Assembly: GCA_949752795.1 (NCBI GenBank) | Contig: OX457070.1 | Location: 39,395,185-39,459,184 of the forward strand | Direction of reading: 5' to 3' | Source of the DNA: Hyperoodon ampullatus | Taxonomy: Eukaryota > Chordata > Mammalia > Artiodactyla > Ziphiidae | DNA length: 64,000 bases | Shown here: positions 10,988 to 23,406 of the stretch, piece after piece | Position numbering within the stretch: position 1 is the first letter of the stretch | How the letters are laid out: every line of letters starts with the position of its first letter | The notes under the pieces: model-generated | What the model was told of the DNA's origin: nothing | What the model saw: the letters and a program-made list of their open reading frames with translations, nothing else | Databases searched by the model: none | Made by a program: the position numbers and the translations under genes

Positions 10988-13516
10988 ACTTCCAGGTTCC
11001 ATGCATTCTATAAGGAACTTAAAAGTCCCCACTCCATCCTAACGAATCTGAACAAACTGAAAATCAATAACTTAGATTCATCAGAAAAGTGAGGTTACAG
11101 GGCAAATTTCTACTCCCCAAATTGGAGAGACAGAAAGCAGATACAGAAAACCACAATTTACTGGAACAGAAACTCTAGCAGAACCCTCTGTGGGAGCCAG
11201 TGCCAGTGTAGGACAACCTAAACTGTAGTTGACAATTTGCTGGAAGCTCATTGTGGACAAATCTGAGAGTTAAAAACTCCAGGGAGACCCAGTCCTGGGG
11301 GAGCTCCACACATTTGGGAGTTTTGCCTTCAAGACCTCTACTGGTCCTAGTAAATCTCAGAGAAAAACCCTCCCAAGTTTCCAGAAGGGGCAGAGGAGAA
11401 GGAGCCATTTTGAAATGTATCAGAGCGTTCTGCTCTGCTCAACAGCCTACCTTCAGAAGAAACTATTTCATCAGATACTATTGGGGTTTTATCTGAGCTT
11501 ACCAGATCAGAGGGAAGGGAAATACCCAGGTCCAGCTCTCTAGTTTTCCATGTGGGGAAAGGGAAATACCTGATTCAGCCTCCCCCTAGCCATACTGTGC
11601 CATGTAAGGAGAGAAAAAAAAAGAAAAAAAGGAAAAGAAAAAAAAAACCCAAAATAACAAAAACAAAAAAAACTGAAAAGAACTGGTGAAACTGATAGTC
11701 CAGGAGCATAGTCTTACAAAAGACTGATACCTAATCATAGACCAATAGAACACTTCCCCCACCCACCATACCACTACATTATTAAAGGCCTATTCATTGC
11801 AGTTTCTTTGACCCAGTATATCATGTCCACTTTTCAATTAAAAATTACAAGGCATGCTAAAAGGCAAAAACCACAGTTTGAAGAGACTGAATGAGCATCA
11901 GAACCAGTCAGATATGGCAGAAATGTTGGAATTATCAGACCAGAATTTTTTTTAAACTACAAGTAATATACTAATGGCTTTAATGAAAAAGGTAGACAAC
12001 ATTCAAGAACTGATGGACAATATAAACAGAGAGATGAAAATTGTAAGAGAGAAGGAAGAAGAAATGCTAGAGATAAGAAAACACTGTCAACAGAAATGAA
12101 GAATGCCTTCGATGGGCTCATTAGCAGACCAGACATGTCTGAGGAAAGAATCTGAGCTTGAAGATATGACAATAGAAACTTCCAGGTTGTGGAAAAATGG
12201 GGAGGTAGGAGAACCCTGCTTCTCCATCTCACTACAAAGATCAATGATTGAACAGCTATCCATGAACAAAAACATCTCTAGGAGACCTCTAGAATCCACT
12301 TAGGAAGTTTTAGCAACACCATGGAACAACAGAAAAAAAAAAACACTGAGAATAATCACATAATACATTAATATTGTAATATGGTGATGTGTTAATTTCT
12401 TAACCCTAGTTTAAAAGTTAAAAAAAAAACACGAAGTATTAAAACTAGCTCTAGCTTCAACAATTTGTTAATGGATACACAATATTAAAAGATGTAACTG
12501 GTGACATAAAAAGCATAAAAGGGGGGAATAAAAGGATAGAGTTTTTATATGTGATTGAAATTAAGTTGTTACCAGTGTAAAATAGATGCTACATATCTAA
12601 CACATTTTATGTAAGCCTCATGGGAGCCACAAAGCAAAAATCAACAATAGATATACAGAGGAAAAGCAGAACGGAATCAAAGCGTATCACTACAGAAAAT
12701 CACCAATTTATAAAGGAAGGCAGCAAGAAAGGAAGAAAACAAAAGTGGAACTACAAATATCCAGAATAAGATGGTATTATTATTAGTAAGTCCTTACATA
12801 TCAATAATTACTTAATGTTAATGGATTGAATTTTCCAGTCAAAAGGTATAGAGTGGCTAGATGGATTAAAAGAAAAAATAGGCCCAACTATATGCAGCCT
12901 ACAAGAGACTCACTTTAGCTTTCAGGACACACATAGGCTCAAAATGAAGAGATGGCAAAAGATATTCTACGCAAGTAGAAACCAAAAGAGAGCAGTGATA
13001 GATATACTTATATCAGACAAAATGGACTTTAAGCCAAAAAAGATAACAAGAGACAAAGATGGTCATTATATAATAACTGGGTCAATTAAATAAGACGATG
13101 TAACAATTGTAAATATATATGTACCCTCCATAACATCTAAATATTTTGAACAAATACTCACAGATCTGAAGGAAGAAATAGACAACAATACAATAATAGT
13201 AGGGGAGAGTTCAATACCACACTTTCAACAATGGGTAGATCATCCAGACAGAAAACCAACAAGGAAATGTTGGATTTGAACTTTAGATCATGTATAACTA
13301 AGAGACACATTCAGAACATTCCATCCAAAGCAACAGAATACACATTCTTCTCAAGCACACATGGAATATTCTCAAGGATGTCTATATGGGGTGGTTATGC
13401 ATGTGTGGAGACAGGGAATATATGGGGACTCCATACTTTCTGCTCAATTTTTCTGTGAACCTAGAACTGCCATAGAAAATAAAGTTTATTAATTTAAAAA
13501 TAAAATAAACCTAGAA
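10988..13516 (+). mobile_element. Plus-strand L1 inserted into the older minus-strand L1, internally shortened
   Basis: In order it holds a GC-richer 5' leader (about 10988-11590), an A-rich stretch (11610-11670), ORF1-like sequence with a coiled-coil-like charged region (about 11880-12160), the ORF1/ORF2 intergenic part (12180-12750), and the start of ORF2. The ORF2 start is the endonuclease region, with TTAATGGATTGAATTTTCCA, ATAGAGTGGCTAGATGGATT and CCTACAAGAGACTCACTTTA around 12815-12920. After about 13390 it jumps straight to an L1 3' end (TGCTCAATTTTTCTGTGAAC, then AATAAAGTTTATTAATTTAA). The reverse transcriptase is therefore missing. The insertion is bracketed by AAAAATGAGTTGGG at 10974-10987 and AAAAATTAGTTGGG at 13517-13530, a 14-bp duplication with one mismatch. 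Confidence 0.85.
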
Positions 13517-15170
13517 AAAAATTAGTTGGGTATATTTGTGTAGGTCTATTTCTTGGTTATCTATTTTGGTCCACTGATCTATGTGTCTAACCTTCTGCCA
13601 ATGCTGTAAGTCTTGAATACTGTAGCCGTAAAATAAGTCTTGAAATCAGGCAGAGTAATTTTTTTCAGGCAGAGTAATTTCTTGCACTATATTCTTAAAA
13701 AAATGTTTTAGTGGTTCTAGCTGGGCAACTTCCTCCTGGCCTCTGGTTTTTGATGGTAAATCCTGTCACAAGAATATATATTACTGTGTAGGTAAGCTGT
13801 CATTTTTCTTCTGATACTTTCAAGCTTTTTCCTTTGTCCTTAGTTTTCAGAAGTTTCATTATCATGTATTTTGATGTGAGATCCCTTGGGTTTATCCTAT
13901 GTGAAATTTGCTTTGTTTTTTAAATCTGCAGGTGTACATCTTTTGCCAAAATTTGTGAAATCTTTAGTTATTAATTATTTTGAGAAGTTTTTAGCCCTAC
14001 TCTCTTTCTCCTCTCCTTCTGGAAATCTGATGACATGAATGTTAAGATATTTTGTTATAGTCCTACAGGTCCCTGAGGCTCTATTCATTTTAAAATTTCA
14101 GTTTACTTTCTCTCTGTTCAGACTGAGTCATTTGTATTGTCCTATCTTTAAGTTCAGTGATTCTTTACTCTGTTCCTTCCATTCTATTGTTGAGTCCATC
14201 ACTGAGTTTTTTATTTCAGTTACCATATTTTTTAGTTTTAAAATTTTCATCTGATTCTTCTTCATATCTTTTATTTTTGGCCAAGACTTTCTGATAATTT
14301 GCTGTGTCTGTATATTTTCATTGGTTTTTTGGTTGTTGTTTGTTTGTAATTGCTCATTGAAGCATTTTTATGATGATTGCTTTGTCAAATAATTCTAAAG
14401 TCTCCATCATCACTGTGTTGGCATCTATTCATAGTCTTTTTTATCTAATTTGATATCCTCTAGGTTCTTGATATGATGAGTGATTTTCAGTGGAATCTTT
14501 GACATTTTGGTTATTATATTCTGACAGTCTACATTTTATTTAAATCTTCTCTTTTAGCTGACTTCCTCTGGCACTCCTCGAGCAGGGGAATGAGAGTGGC
14601 ATCTCATTGCTGTTAGGCTTGGATAGAAATTCAGGTTCACTGCTCGCCTTTCTTTGACACCCAAGTGGGCTGTGTGTGGGTAGGAGTTCTGGCTCTCCAC
14701 CAGGCCTCCGCTGTTAACTTCCTGGCTGGGAGGGTTGGAGTGCCTCATCCTGCCTCCCACATGGCTTCCACTGACTCAGAGTGGGTAGTGGGGGAAGGGA
14801 ACTCATTATTGCTTGATAAAAGTCATGACTTTCCACTATGTCTGCTCTGACATCTCTCCATTGGGGAAATGATGAGTGGTTGGATGTCTCCTTATTTTCA
14901 AGTAGGTATGGAATTCTAGACCATGTGGTCTCCACTGATATCACTTTGATGGGGGGTTGTAACTACCCCAAAGGGGTGAAAGTCTGCGTTCCCAACTTGA
15001 CTACTGCTGACATGGATGGGATGAGGCCATGGTTTATTATGTCTTCGTTCTTCTCTAAGAGTCTTTTAATGTTTGCTTTATATATATTATCCTGGCTTGA
15101 ACTGTTTTTAGTGGGAAGAATAAGGAAAAATGTGTCTACTTCCCTGAACACGTACCAGATGCTGCTTTAA
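13517..15170 (-). mobile_element. Old L1, right arm of the split minus-strand element
   Basis: Directly after the target-site copy, the antisense ORF2 C-terminal sequence resumes (GTATATTTGTGTAGGTCTAT, ATCTATGTGTCTAACCTTCT) to about 13740. It then gives way to the antisense 5' part of an old L1 (13760-14540: CTTCTGGAAATCTGATGACA, CCTACAGGTCCCTGAGGCTC, TATCTTTAAGTTCAGTGATT). The stretch from about 14560 to 15170 is GC-richer and may be its antisense 5' leader, which is less certain. Most of ORF2 is missing between the two parts. Confidence 0.75.
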
Positions 15171-16167
15171 TATCATCCCAAGACCTAGACTTAAGCATGA
15201 CTTCCCACAGTTGTGAATTAAAGCCTATTTCCCGGACATTGTCATCTCCCTGTCAGGCTCTCATATGATACCTGAATCTTCCAAATGTTAATTTTTTTTT
15301 CTTTTCTGTCATGTGAACAATGCATCAGCTACTTTGGAAAAGGTAAGAGTTCAGCCACTAAAACCTACTCATATCTGAGGACTATTCAATTAATCAGTGA
15401 GTTTGCTCTTTAGAACTTAGAACAAAGGAATCATAAAACCTGAGTTTAGGTTGTGGAAAGAGGACTAGAGGCCTTCATGGGAAGAACCCTAATGGTAAGT
15501 TCTAGGGCACTTGGGACAAATGCAAAGACACTGTGCAGCTGAGAGGTGGTGTGCAGAGATTGGCAGGGGAATCAAAGAGGGGTCTCTATTTGTCACTAAC
15601 CTCAGGTGGGCTCTTCATGCTACTACATTTCCTTAGCGCATTCATTTTTCTACTCTCTAGATGACTATTTCAGACCTCTCTCTCTGTAAATCTATAACAG
15701 CTCTCTCCCATCTTCACGGATAACCATATATCCAATTTCACTGAGACATTACAAGAAAATGTCCACAAATTTCATAGCACATCTACCTACCTACTTGTGG
15801 AATAAATAAATGATCATTATACAGAGGAGATGCTACAAGAAGGGCAGAAACAGCAAACCAGAATTATTACAGGATATACCTGGAGCTTCTATAACCTTAC
15901 CCAGTTCTGCTAAACAGTTTTGACCCAGAGAATTTAAGTGGGGAACAGGCCTAACAAGCCATTTTTTAAAATGCAGAAATTATAGTGGAACCCAAATGAA
16001 TATTTTAACTTGAGTTTAAAAAATATAATTAAAAGCAACTTAACAATATAAATGTAAGTATTATGCAAATACTTTCCTGGTTTCTTAACTCCCTGACTTT
16101 GGAGGTAAAGTTTGGAATTGTCCTAGCTATTTGGTGTAAAAGGAAGATTATCCAGAAAATTTTATTT
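15171..16167. other. Unique sequence, no recognised gene
   Basis: I recognise no gene, RNA or transposon in this 1 kb. Frames are short and composition is like the surrounding non-coding DNA. Confidence 0.45.
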
Positions 16168-16181
16168 AAAAATCCTTTATG

Positions 16182-16373
16182 GGGGTGCTTCCTGGTGGCG
16201 TAGTGGTTGAGAGTCCGCCTGCCGATGCAGGGGACACGGGTTTGTGCCCCGGTCCGGGAGGATCCCACATGCCGCAGAATGGCTGGGCCTGTGAGCCATG
16301 GCCACTGAGCCTGCGTGTCCGGAGCCTGTGCTCCGCAACGGGAGAGGCCACAACAGTGAGAGGCCCGTGTACC

Positions 16374-16399
<26 letters not shown>
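16182..16399 (+). mobile_element. CHR-type SINE, short form, with altered head
   Basis: A full short-form copy whose first bases read GGGGTGCTTCCTGGTGGCG instead of GGGCTTCCCTGGTGGCG. It ends at GTGTACCGC and an A tail of about 25. Flanking duplication AAAAATCCTTTATG at 16168-16181 and AAAAATCCTTCATG at 16400-16413, one mismatch. Confidence 0.94.
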
Positions 16400-16407
<8 letters not shown>

Positions 16408-16413
16408 TTCATG

Positions 16414-16698
16414 TAGTACTTTCCTGGTTAGTGAATGTCTTCACCACTTACAAAACATGCTGGAGAGGAAGCATGCATTGAAGGAAATCTGCAATTTCAA
16501 AAGGAAACTCTGCCCAAAAGAAAACTTGAAAAAGTTGTAAAGAATGAAAGTTTAAAAAAAATCACTGAAAAAAATCGTAGATCATTCAACTGAGGGATCA
16601 TAATCTCGATTTTTGGAGACTTGCATTTTCCAAGAATTTTTTAGAAAAAAGAAAAAACAAGTTTAACTCACTGCCTACTTTTCTTAGTTTACCCATTT
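16414..16698. other. Spacer between two SINEs
   Basis: About 285 bases of AT-rich unique sequence separating two same-orientation SINE copies. Nothing recognised. Confidence 0.5.
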
Positions 16699-16714
16699 AA
16701 AAATCCAAAGCTTC

Positions 16715-16924
16715 GGGCTTCCCTGGTGGCGCAGTGGTTGGGAGTCCGCCTGCCGATGCAGGGGACACGGGCTCGTGCCCCGGTCCGGGAAGATCCCACA
16801 TGCCGCGGAGCGGCTGGGCCCGTGAGCCATGGCCGCTGAGCCTGTGCGTCCGGAGCCTGTGCTCCGCAACGGGAGAGGCCACAGCAGTGAGAGGCCCGGG
16901 TACCGCAAAAAAAAAGAAAAAAAA
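16715..16924 (+). mobile_element. CHR-type SINE, short form
   Basis: Full short-form copy from GGGCTTCCCTGGTGGCGCAG to GGGTACCGC with an A tail containing one G. It has a perfect 16-bp duplication AAAAATCCAAAGCTTC at 16699-16714 and 16925-16940. It sits about 315 bases downstream of another copy in the same orientation. The duplications differ, so these are independent insertions. Confidence 0.95.
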
Positions 16925-16940
16925 AAAAATCCAAAGCTTC

Positions 16941-17479
16941 ATCAATTCTCCAGCAATTCCTCTCTCCTGTTTTAATCGCCATTGCACCATAATATTCACT
17001 TTTCCAAGGATAATTCCACCTTAAAATTACTGTTTCAACTTTCAGACCTCAACACTCCACCCAAATATATATATATTTCTTTTATTCCTAAAAAAAACTG
17101 CACCCTTTTCAGAGGAAAAATCCATTTAAAACATTTTTTCTTTAATCAAACACACATCTGTTCTTTATTTTTTTTAAAAAAATGGTTAAAGTGAACACTA
17201 GATCTTATTATTTATGAGGATAATTTTCTAAACTGTCAGTTTTATTCTTTGGTTTTATAGCTTTGAAATGGGTATTTTTAATTAAAACAAAAGTGGGGAG
17301 GTCAGAGGCCAGTCATAGTTCTAAAGAAGCCTTTCTATGTCTTAAACATTTACCTGTTAAAAACAACATAGAGACTAGATGCACTGTACAGGGCGCCAGC
17401 AGTGTTATCTATAGGAAGAAAAATGCTTGTCATTGGGGACTTCTTACTTGCTCTATTTAGGTCTCATCATCTACACCCT
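16941..17479. other. Unique AT-rich sequence
   Basis: No gene or repeat recognised. There is a short (TA)n run at 17066-17077 and small T/A runs near 17165-17180. Confidence 0.45.
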
Positions 17480-17690
17480 TTGGCAGCATTTGAAGATGTT
17501 GCCCACCTTCTCCTCCTTGACATTCTCCACCTACCTTGTTGACATTTCATTTTCTTATCTCTTAGCTTTGTGTGTAGCTTATCTCTGCATCTTGTCTCCA
17601 TGCTCTTTTTTAACCTTTTTTTTCATCCAAGAAGAATCTACCCTTGCCCTCTCCATGTCCTCTCTGTTTTAACGAGTTTAAGACAACTTT
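17480..17690 (+). repeat. L2 fragment, left arm
   Basis: Reads like the part of L2 upstream of its 3' end: CACCTTCTCCTCCTTGACAT, TCCACCTACCTTGTTGACAT, CTTATCTCTTAGCTTTGTGT, ATCTTGTCTCCATGCTC. The matching downstream part resumes at about 18190 after an L1 end, so the two are probably one element split by insertion. It is strongly diverged. Confidence 0.55.
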
Positions 17691-18180
17691 TTAATTTGTT
17701 TTGAATAGTTAACACATTCTCATGATTCAAAAATCAAAACACTATCACAAGGTATATACTGACAAGATGCCATTCCACTGGGTCCTTATTTTCCTTGTTT
17801 ATCCTTGCCACCATAGATGACCACCTTTATTAGTTTTGAATATTTTTAGTGTTTTTTTATATTCAAATAAGTAAAATATATGTTCTACTTTTCCAAACGT
17901 TTTTACACAAAGGGTGGCATACTTTATACACCATTCTGCACCATGTGTTTTTTACTTAACTACAAATTCTTAATCTTTGCATATTACTACAGCTTTTCAA
18001 CAATTATGTAACATTTCATCTTGTTGATATACCCTAGTTTGTGTAGCCATTCACCTCCTGATGAACACTGGCTTTGTTTTCAATCTATTGTTGTTAAAAG
18101 TATCACTGTAGTTGATAGTATGTGTCGATTTGGACATGTAGGGGTGAGCCTATAAGTTCTTGGAAGTGGAATCGTTGGGA
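17690..18180 (-). mobile_element. L1 3' end fragment
   Basis: Antisense L1 3' tail of an old subfamily: ACAAAGGGTGGCATACTTTA, ACACCATTCTGCACCATGTG, GTGTAGCCATTCACCTCCTG, CTTGGAAGTGGAATCGTTGG. No coding capacity. It separates two L2 arms. Confidence 0.75.
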
Positions 18181-18189
18181 CAATGACTC

Positions 18190-18420
18190 TCTTCTTTTAT
18201 AAGCTTTAGCTTATCACTCTTAATAAAGCTACAAACTTCAATTTATCTCCGCTATCTGGATTCACCCCTTATTTACATCTGTAGTCTAGAATCTGCCCAA
18301 GTCTCTCTCTCAAATTGTCAACTACTTTCTACACATTGCTACTTCAACATGCCATTGGCACTTCAAATTTTGTCATTTATCAATTTGAATTTATCCTTTT
18401 ACTTTTTTATTCTCTAACCT
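18190..18420 (+). repeat. L2 fragment, right arm
   Basis: Resembles L2 in the segment 'tctacatct…ccagacctctctcc': ACATCTGTAGTCTAGAATCT, GCCCAAGTCTCTCTCTCAAA, AACATGCCATTGGCACTTCA. The order follows on from the fragment ending near 17690. Confidence 0.5.
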
Positions 18421-21005
18421 GGTGCTTCTTTGTTCTTTTACCTATGAAGGATTTTTTTACATTAAAAAAACTTTCTTTTAATCCTTTTCCTTTCCTGCTT
18501 TTCCTTAAAACACAAACGTTGGTTGTTTGGTCAAATGCTCATTTCCTCTCCAAATCTTTCTTCATTTTGTTTCCATTCTATTTTGGTACAATATGAAAAC
18601 TGGGAGGTGGGTCACATCCTAGACTCTTTATACCCCACCTTTTTCTTTATCTCAAACCTGAGCTAAATAATGGAATAATTCAGGCTGCCACTTCAAAAGG
18701 CAGTATAAGCTAAAATGTGATGACTTTACATTTAGTAAATTAGATGTCTCTCTGTTACCAGGAGTTTAAAAATGAATATCCATAAAAAAACAAATTTCTC
18801 ACCCACAGACGTTACTCAATTAAATGTCCAGTACTAAATTAAACTTTCTGCCTTTTCAGTTTAACTTTTCTGCCATCTGTTAACTTGAAAATATAGTTAA
18901 TGAACTTTTGGTCATACATTTAGTGGTCAACACATAATTTCACTGCTATAAAATGCTATAAAATAAATAACTGGTATGGAATTAACTGGATGATTCAAAC
19001 CTCAGAGTTGCCAGGTACATTTAGTTTTCATTGGGAATGTTAAACCTTCACGGAAACCATTAGTTCTGGCCACAGTATTGGGTTTTGTCTATTTTATTCT
19101 GTTTTACTTACTTAGTGCCAAATAACCAAACCTGACTTTTTAAAAAATTCTATTAACTTTTGACAAAATTAACTTAGTTTTTAGGTAGGCAGAGCCTTTG
19201 TCCAACATCAGAGGGTATCTAAGGTTTAGTGGAGAAAGACATGATTCGAATGATCTTGCCTAATTTTACGTTTGGGACATTCCCCCCATATTTGTCATTT
19301 TGTAGAAATCTTATCTGTCACAGTTCTCCATCACTTGCTCTTGCAGAGTTAATGTAAAAAGCACATCTAGAGGTAAAACATAAATATCAAATAACAGAGT
19401 AGGTTATTCCTGAATAAATCTTTCTGATATACTGAACTCTAGAAGAGAATATGAAAATAATACATATTGATCAAACAGAGATAACTAAAGAGGGCTAGAC
19501 AATGTCCAAGAATATTCTAGTTAGTCTGTAGTTCTCTAAGATAGCATGAGCCAACTAAATTTGAGTTTTGAGGACAGAGCAACTCTAGTGAAAGAGCTAT
19601 TTTTTAAAATGTAATGGGTGTTGACTTATGATTCTAAAATGGACAATTCTGATTATAATAAGACCTCCTCAAGGAACAGGTATGACAGCAACATATTTAT
19701 CAACAACTTCCTGTTTGTTATTAAATATCAGAGGAACTAACTAGTTGTCAGTGATAATGAATTGAAGATCTTGTATCTCCAGCAATTTTGACAATACAGT
19801 AGTAGTATAACCATAGGAGGTCTGGAAATTCATCTGCTTGTGGAGAAGTGGAGTATTTACCCATTTTGAAAAAAACAGGTTCAACCTCTTTCCCTTTTAA
19901 AAATAAACAAAACCTGAGTTCTGCCATTTGGTAAAATTAATTATGTAAAAGGGCACATACATGATACATAGACACACACACTGATACTGATTTATGATTT
20001 ATGATACTGATTTATGTGTGTTTTTAGGTTGACAGCTTTTAACTTACAAATATAGCTCAAGTTATACTTTATATAAAAGTACTGATACCTCTACTACTAC
20101 AGCTTGTCAACTACTATTGCAGGGCAAACAACCACAAGATTGTATATTAGGTGCTCAATAAAAATCTTATTCTAAATCAGTTCTTATGTTGGTAAGTTAC
20201 AATGAAGGAACAGCACCACCACCATTTTTAAATGACAGTGCTATGGCAAACTGGTCATAATATGTTTGAGTTACTACCATAAGCAACAGATTTAGAGTAT
20301 TATGAAAATATATGCTTTCTTAAGTGCTGTGAATTATATGGAATAATTTTGAACGTCTCTTTGACTGAACTAGTGAATCAAAATGGAACTTATTACATTC
20401 TGTATGATCAATGATATGGAAAATGTATATAGAAATACAACTTCAGAATACACACTGCATCATTTTGGGAGATAATGATGTGTTGGGCAGTGTTCAGTTT
20501 AATGGAGAAGGAACCTCAATTTGGCAGCTCAAAGACATTTCTAATTTGGTAGGGGACCTAAAAACATGGTTTTTAAGAATTTAGAGCCTACACTGCACGT
20601 GGAATGCTATTTAAATTGAATTTATAATCTGTTCAGGGTGTGTGAAATTAAGCTACAATGTACAAATTCCACAGGACTTGATCTTTTGAACAACATCCTA
20701 CTTTTTTTTTTCTTTTTTTGTTTTTGTATCTTCCTTTATTCTCTCCCTTTTAAATCCTGGAAGACATGAAGCAGAATATTGTCTAACAGGAGCACTTTCT
20801 TGCTTCCACTGGAAGAGTTGCAAGAAAGTATGACTGAAAAGTGCATGTTAAATGTAGAAAATTTGGAAAATAGAAAAATGGAAATAACATAAAACAAATT
20901 ATCTATAAATGTACTACCCAGATAAAACAAATATACACATTTATATATACCTAAAAATGCACATAAACACAGGTATTCATACACACAACAGATTTTACAA
21001 AAATC
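18421..21005. other. Unique sequence, no recognised gene
   Basis: About 2.6 kb of AT-rich DNA without a recognised gene or transposon. A small direct duplication (ACTGATTTATGATTTATGAT and ATACTGATTTATGTGTG) lies near 19985-20020. A T-rich run lies at 20702-20728. Confidence 0.45.
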
Positions 21006-21021
21006 AGAATACACAATTTTT

Positions 21022-21340
21022 GGGCTTCCCTGGTGGCGCAGTGGTTGAGAGTCTGCCTGCTAATGCAGGGGACACAGGTTCGAGCCCTGGTCTGGGAGGA
21101 TCCCGCGTGCCGCGGAGCAGCTAGGCCCGTGGGCCACAACTACTGAGCCTGCGCGTCTGGAGCCTGTGCTCTGCAACGGGGGAGGCCGCCATAGTGGGAG
21201 GCCCGTGCACCGTGATGAAGAGTGGCCCCCACTTGCCACAACTGGAGAAAGCCCTCGCACAGAAACGAAGACACAACACAGCAAAAATTAATTAATTAAT
21301 TAATTAACTCCTACCCCCAACATCTTCTTTAAAAAAAAAA
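21022..21340 (+). mobile_element. CHR-type SINE, long (older) form
   Basis: Same tRNA-like head as the short copies but with a canonical B box (GGTTCGAGCCC). It keeps an extra 3' block absent from the short form: AAGAGTGGCCCCCACTTGCC, AACTGGAGAAAGCCCTCGCA and ACACAACACAGCAAAAATTA, then (TTAA)n and poly(A). A perfect 16-bp duplication AGAATACACAATTTTT lies at 21006-21021 and 21341-21356. Confidence 0.95.
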
Positions 21341-21356
21341 AGAATACACAATTTTT

Positions 21357-23404
21357 CTATAATTTATATACAACATAGTTTTTCCCATAACATGGTATGA
21401 ACTCATCTCTTTCTAATATTTGTATCTATTGTATCCGTTTGGTGGAAATATAATGATGTGCTACTGTGTATCTCTTAGCAATCCTATTTTTAAAGCTTGA
21501 TATCAGTTTGGTGGGATTATTTCATCACAGCACTGAAAAAATACTACAAACCAGTGCCTGAATTATTGTCTTGTTTCTTTTCAAGAGTTAATGAAGCAAT
21601 GGGTAAAATATTAATAATGCAGGTTTACTTTAAAATATACCTTGCTTATAACATTTACATAATGAATGGTGATAAACATTGAGGAAATAATTCTTCCACT
21701 ACTCAAGAAGTCAATTATCCTATTTATTCCCAAGGAATTTGCCCATCTTACTGAAGAATGAGTGACATTCTGACTTTTGTCCTTTTTTTTTTTTTTTACT
21801 TTTGTCCTAACATTAAATTTAAATATCAACAAATATCAGCTAATATTCATGTAAGAACTACATCCAGAGAGCCAGTTGTTAAACATTTACAAGCATGCCA
21901 CCACCTCTTCCCACACTCGATACCTCAGTATCACTGAGTATCAATAATTCTAAAAATCATTTATTCTTTGGCAAATTGAAAGTAGCATGTTATTGTTGAG
22001 CAATTTTTCATAGACTTATTGGATATTTGAATTTCTTTTGTGTGTGCAAATTATTTGCTTCTATTGGTTCATATTTTTATTGGGATTATAATGCTTATTT
22101 ATTAATTTGTAAGAGCTTTTAATATTGAGGATAGTAATGCTTTCTTAATATTTGATGAAAACATATTTCTACCAGTTTACTCTTTGTTGCTTAACATTTA
22201 TGTATTTTTTATATAAAGTTTCTGCCTTGTTGAATGTGCATTTTCCTAAACCACAAGTAGTTAAATATTCATTCATCTACCTCTCTTATGTGGTAATAAT
22301 TTCTATGTTTAATTTCTCAGGATATCCAGGATTTATTTTTTTACACATATTTTCCCTAATATCCATTTTTTCTAATCCAATTTATTGACTAAGCAGTTCT
22401 GCCCTTATTATTCTGTGATGTTTCTTTTTTCATTAGACAAATTCTTATTTTGACTAAGATCAGTTTTAGGACTGTTTATTAGGTCCCATAGATGCATCTG
22501 CTAATTTTGGCACAAATGAAAACGTTACCTTACAAATCATTCTTAGTAATTCCTTCCTGCTTCCTTTTCTAATTGTAATATCAAATATTTTTTATTAGTT
22601 TGCAAAACTACATATCCATTGGGACTTGAATAAATTATGCTTTAAATATATTAGATTGGCATCTTTGCAATATTCAGGTTATTCAACTAAGATAATGATG
22701 AACAAATCCCTTTTCATTTGTCAGATTTTCCCCCTTCTGTAACAACTACCACCACAATCATATATTGTGTTCACTGTGTGGCAGCCACTAAGAGCAGCAG
22801 TGAAAAAACAGTACCCTGCTCTCATCAGTCTTGGGGGGGCAGAGATTATAATGTTTTTTATAATCATACATCAGGTGCTTTAAGAAAAGGTAAAGGGCTA
22901 AAAAGTGATTGTAGGGAAAGAAATTTTATTTAAATATTATTTCTGGATACATACACCCAAACATAGACAAGCATTCGTACATAGAAATATATACATACAC
23001 AGAAATGTTTTTTCTTTGTGGAAAAAACTTATCTCTTCCAACTGGTTATTGGGAATCTTCCTATGAAACTTTCATTTGCTTTTATTGTTTTTTTCTATGT
23101 CATAAGGATGACATCAGTGAATAATGTAGAAACGTAATTTTGTGTTCTATCATTGATTACACCTCTAATTCCTGTTTCTAATTTTCTTGCATTGCCCATA
23201 ATGCTCAGAAAAACATAAATAACAGTGGCAGCAGTGGTCCAGTCTTTATTTTTTTCCCCAACTAAGCCTTCTGATGAATTTATCTGGTATTCATTCATCA
23301 GTACTATGCTGTCAGTTTCAGATAGAGATACTTATTTGTGTTAAACGCCTATATACTCTATTCTGCTATAATACAGTTGCCTTCCTAAGAAATATTATGA
23401 TTTC
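21357..23404. other. Unique AT-rich sequence, no recognised gene
   Basis: No gene or transposon recognised in 2 kb. A run of T lies at 21783-21798, and a (TATACA)-rich stretch lies near 22960-23000. Some of it may be decayed L1, but no diagnostic phrase is clear. Confidence 0.4.
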
Positions 23405-23406
23405 AA

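Noticed and set aside
21022..21095. Possible tRNA gene
   Set aside because: The A- and B-box-bearing segment is the tRNA-derived head of a SINE, followed by the SINE body, tail and target-site duplication. There is no cloverleaf-complete gene end.
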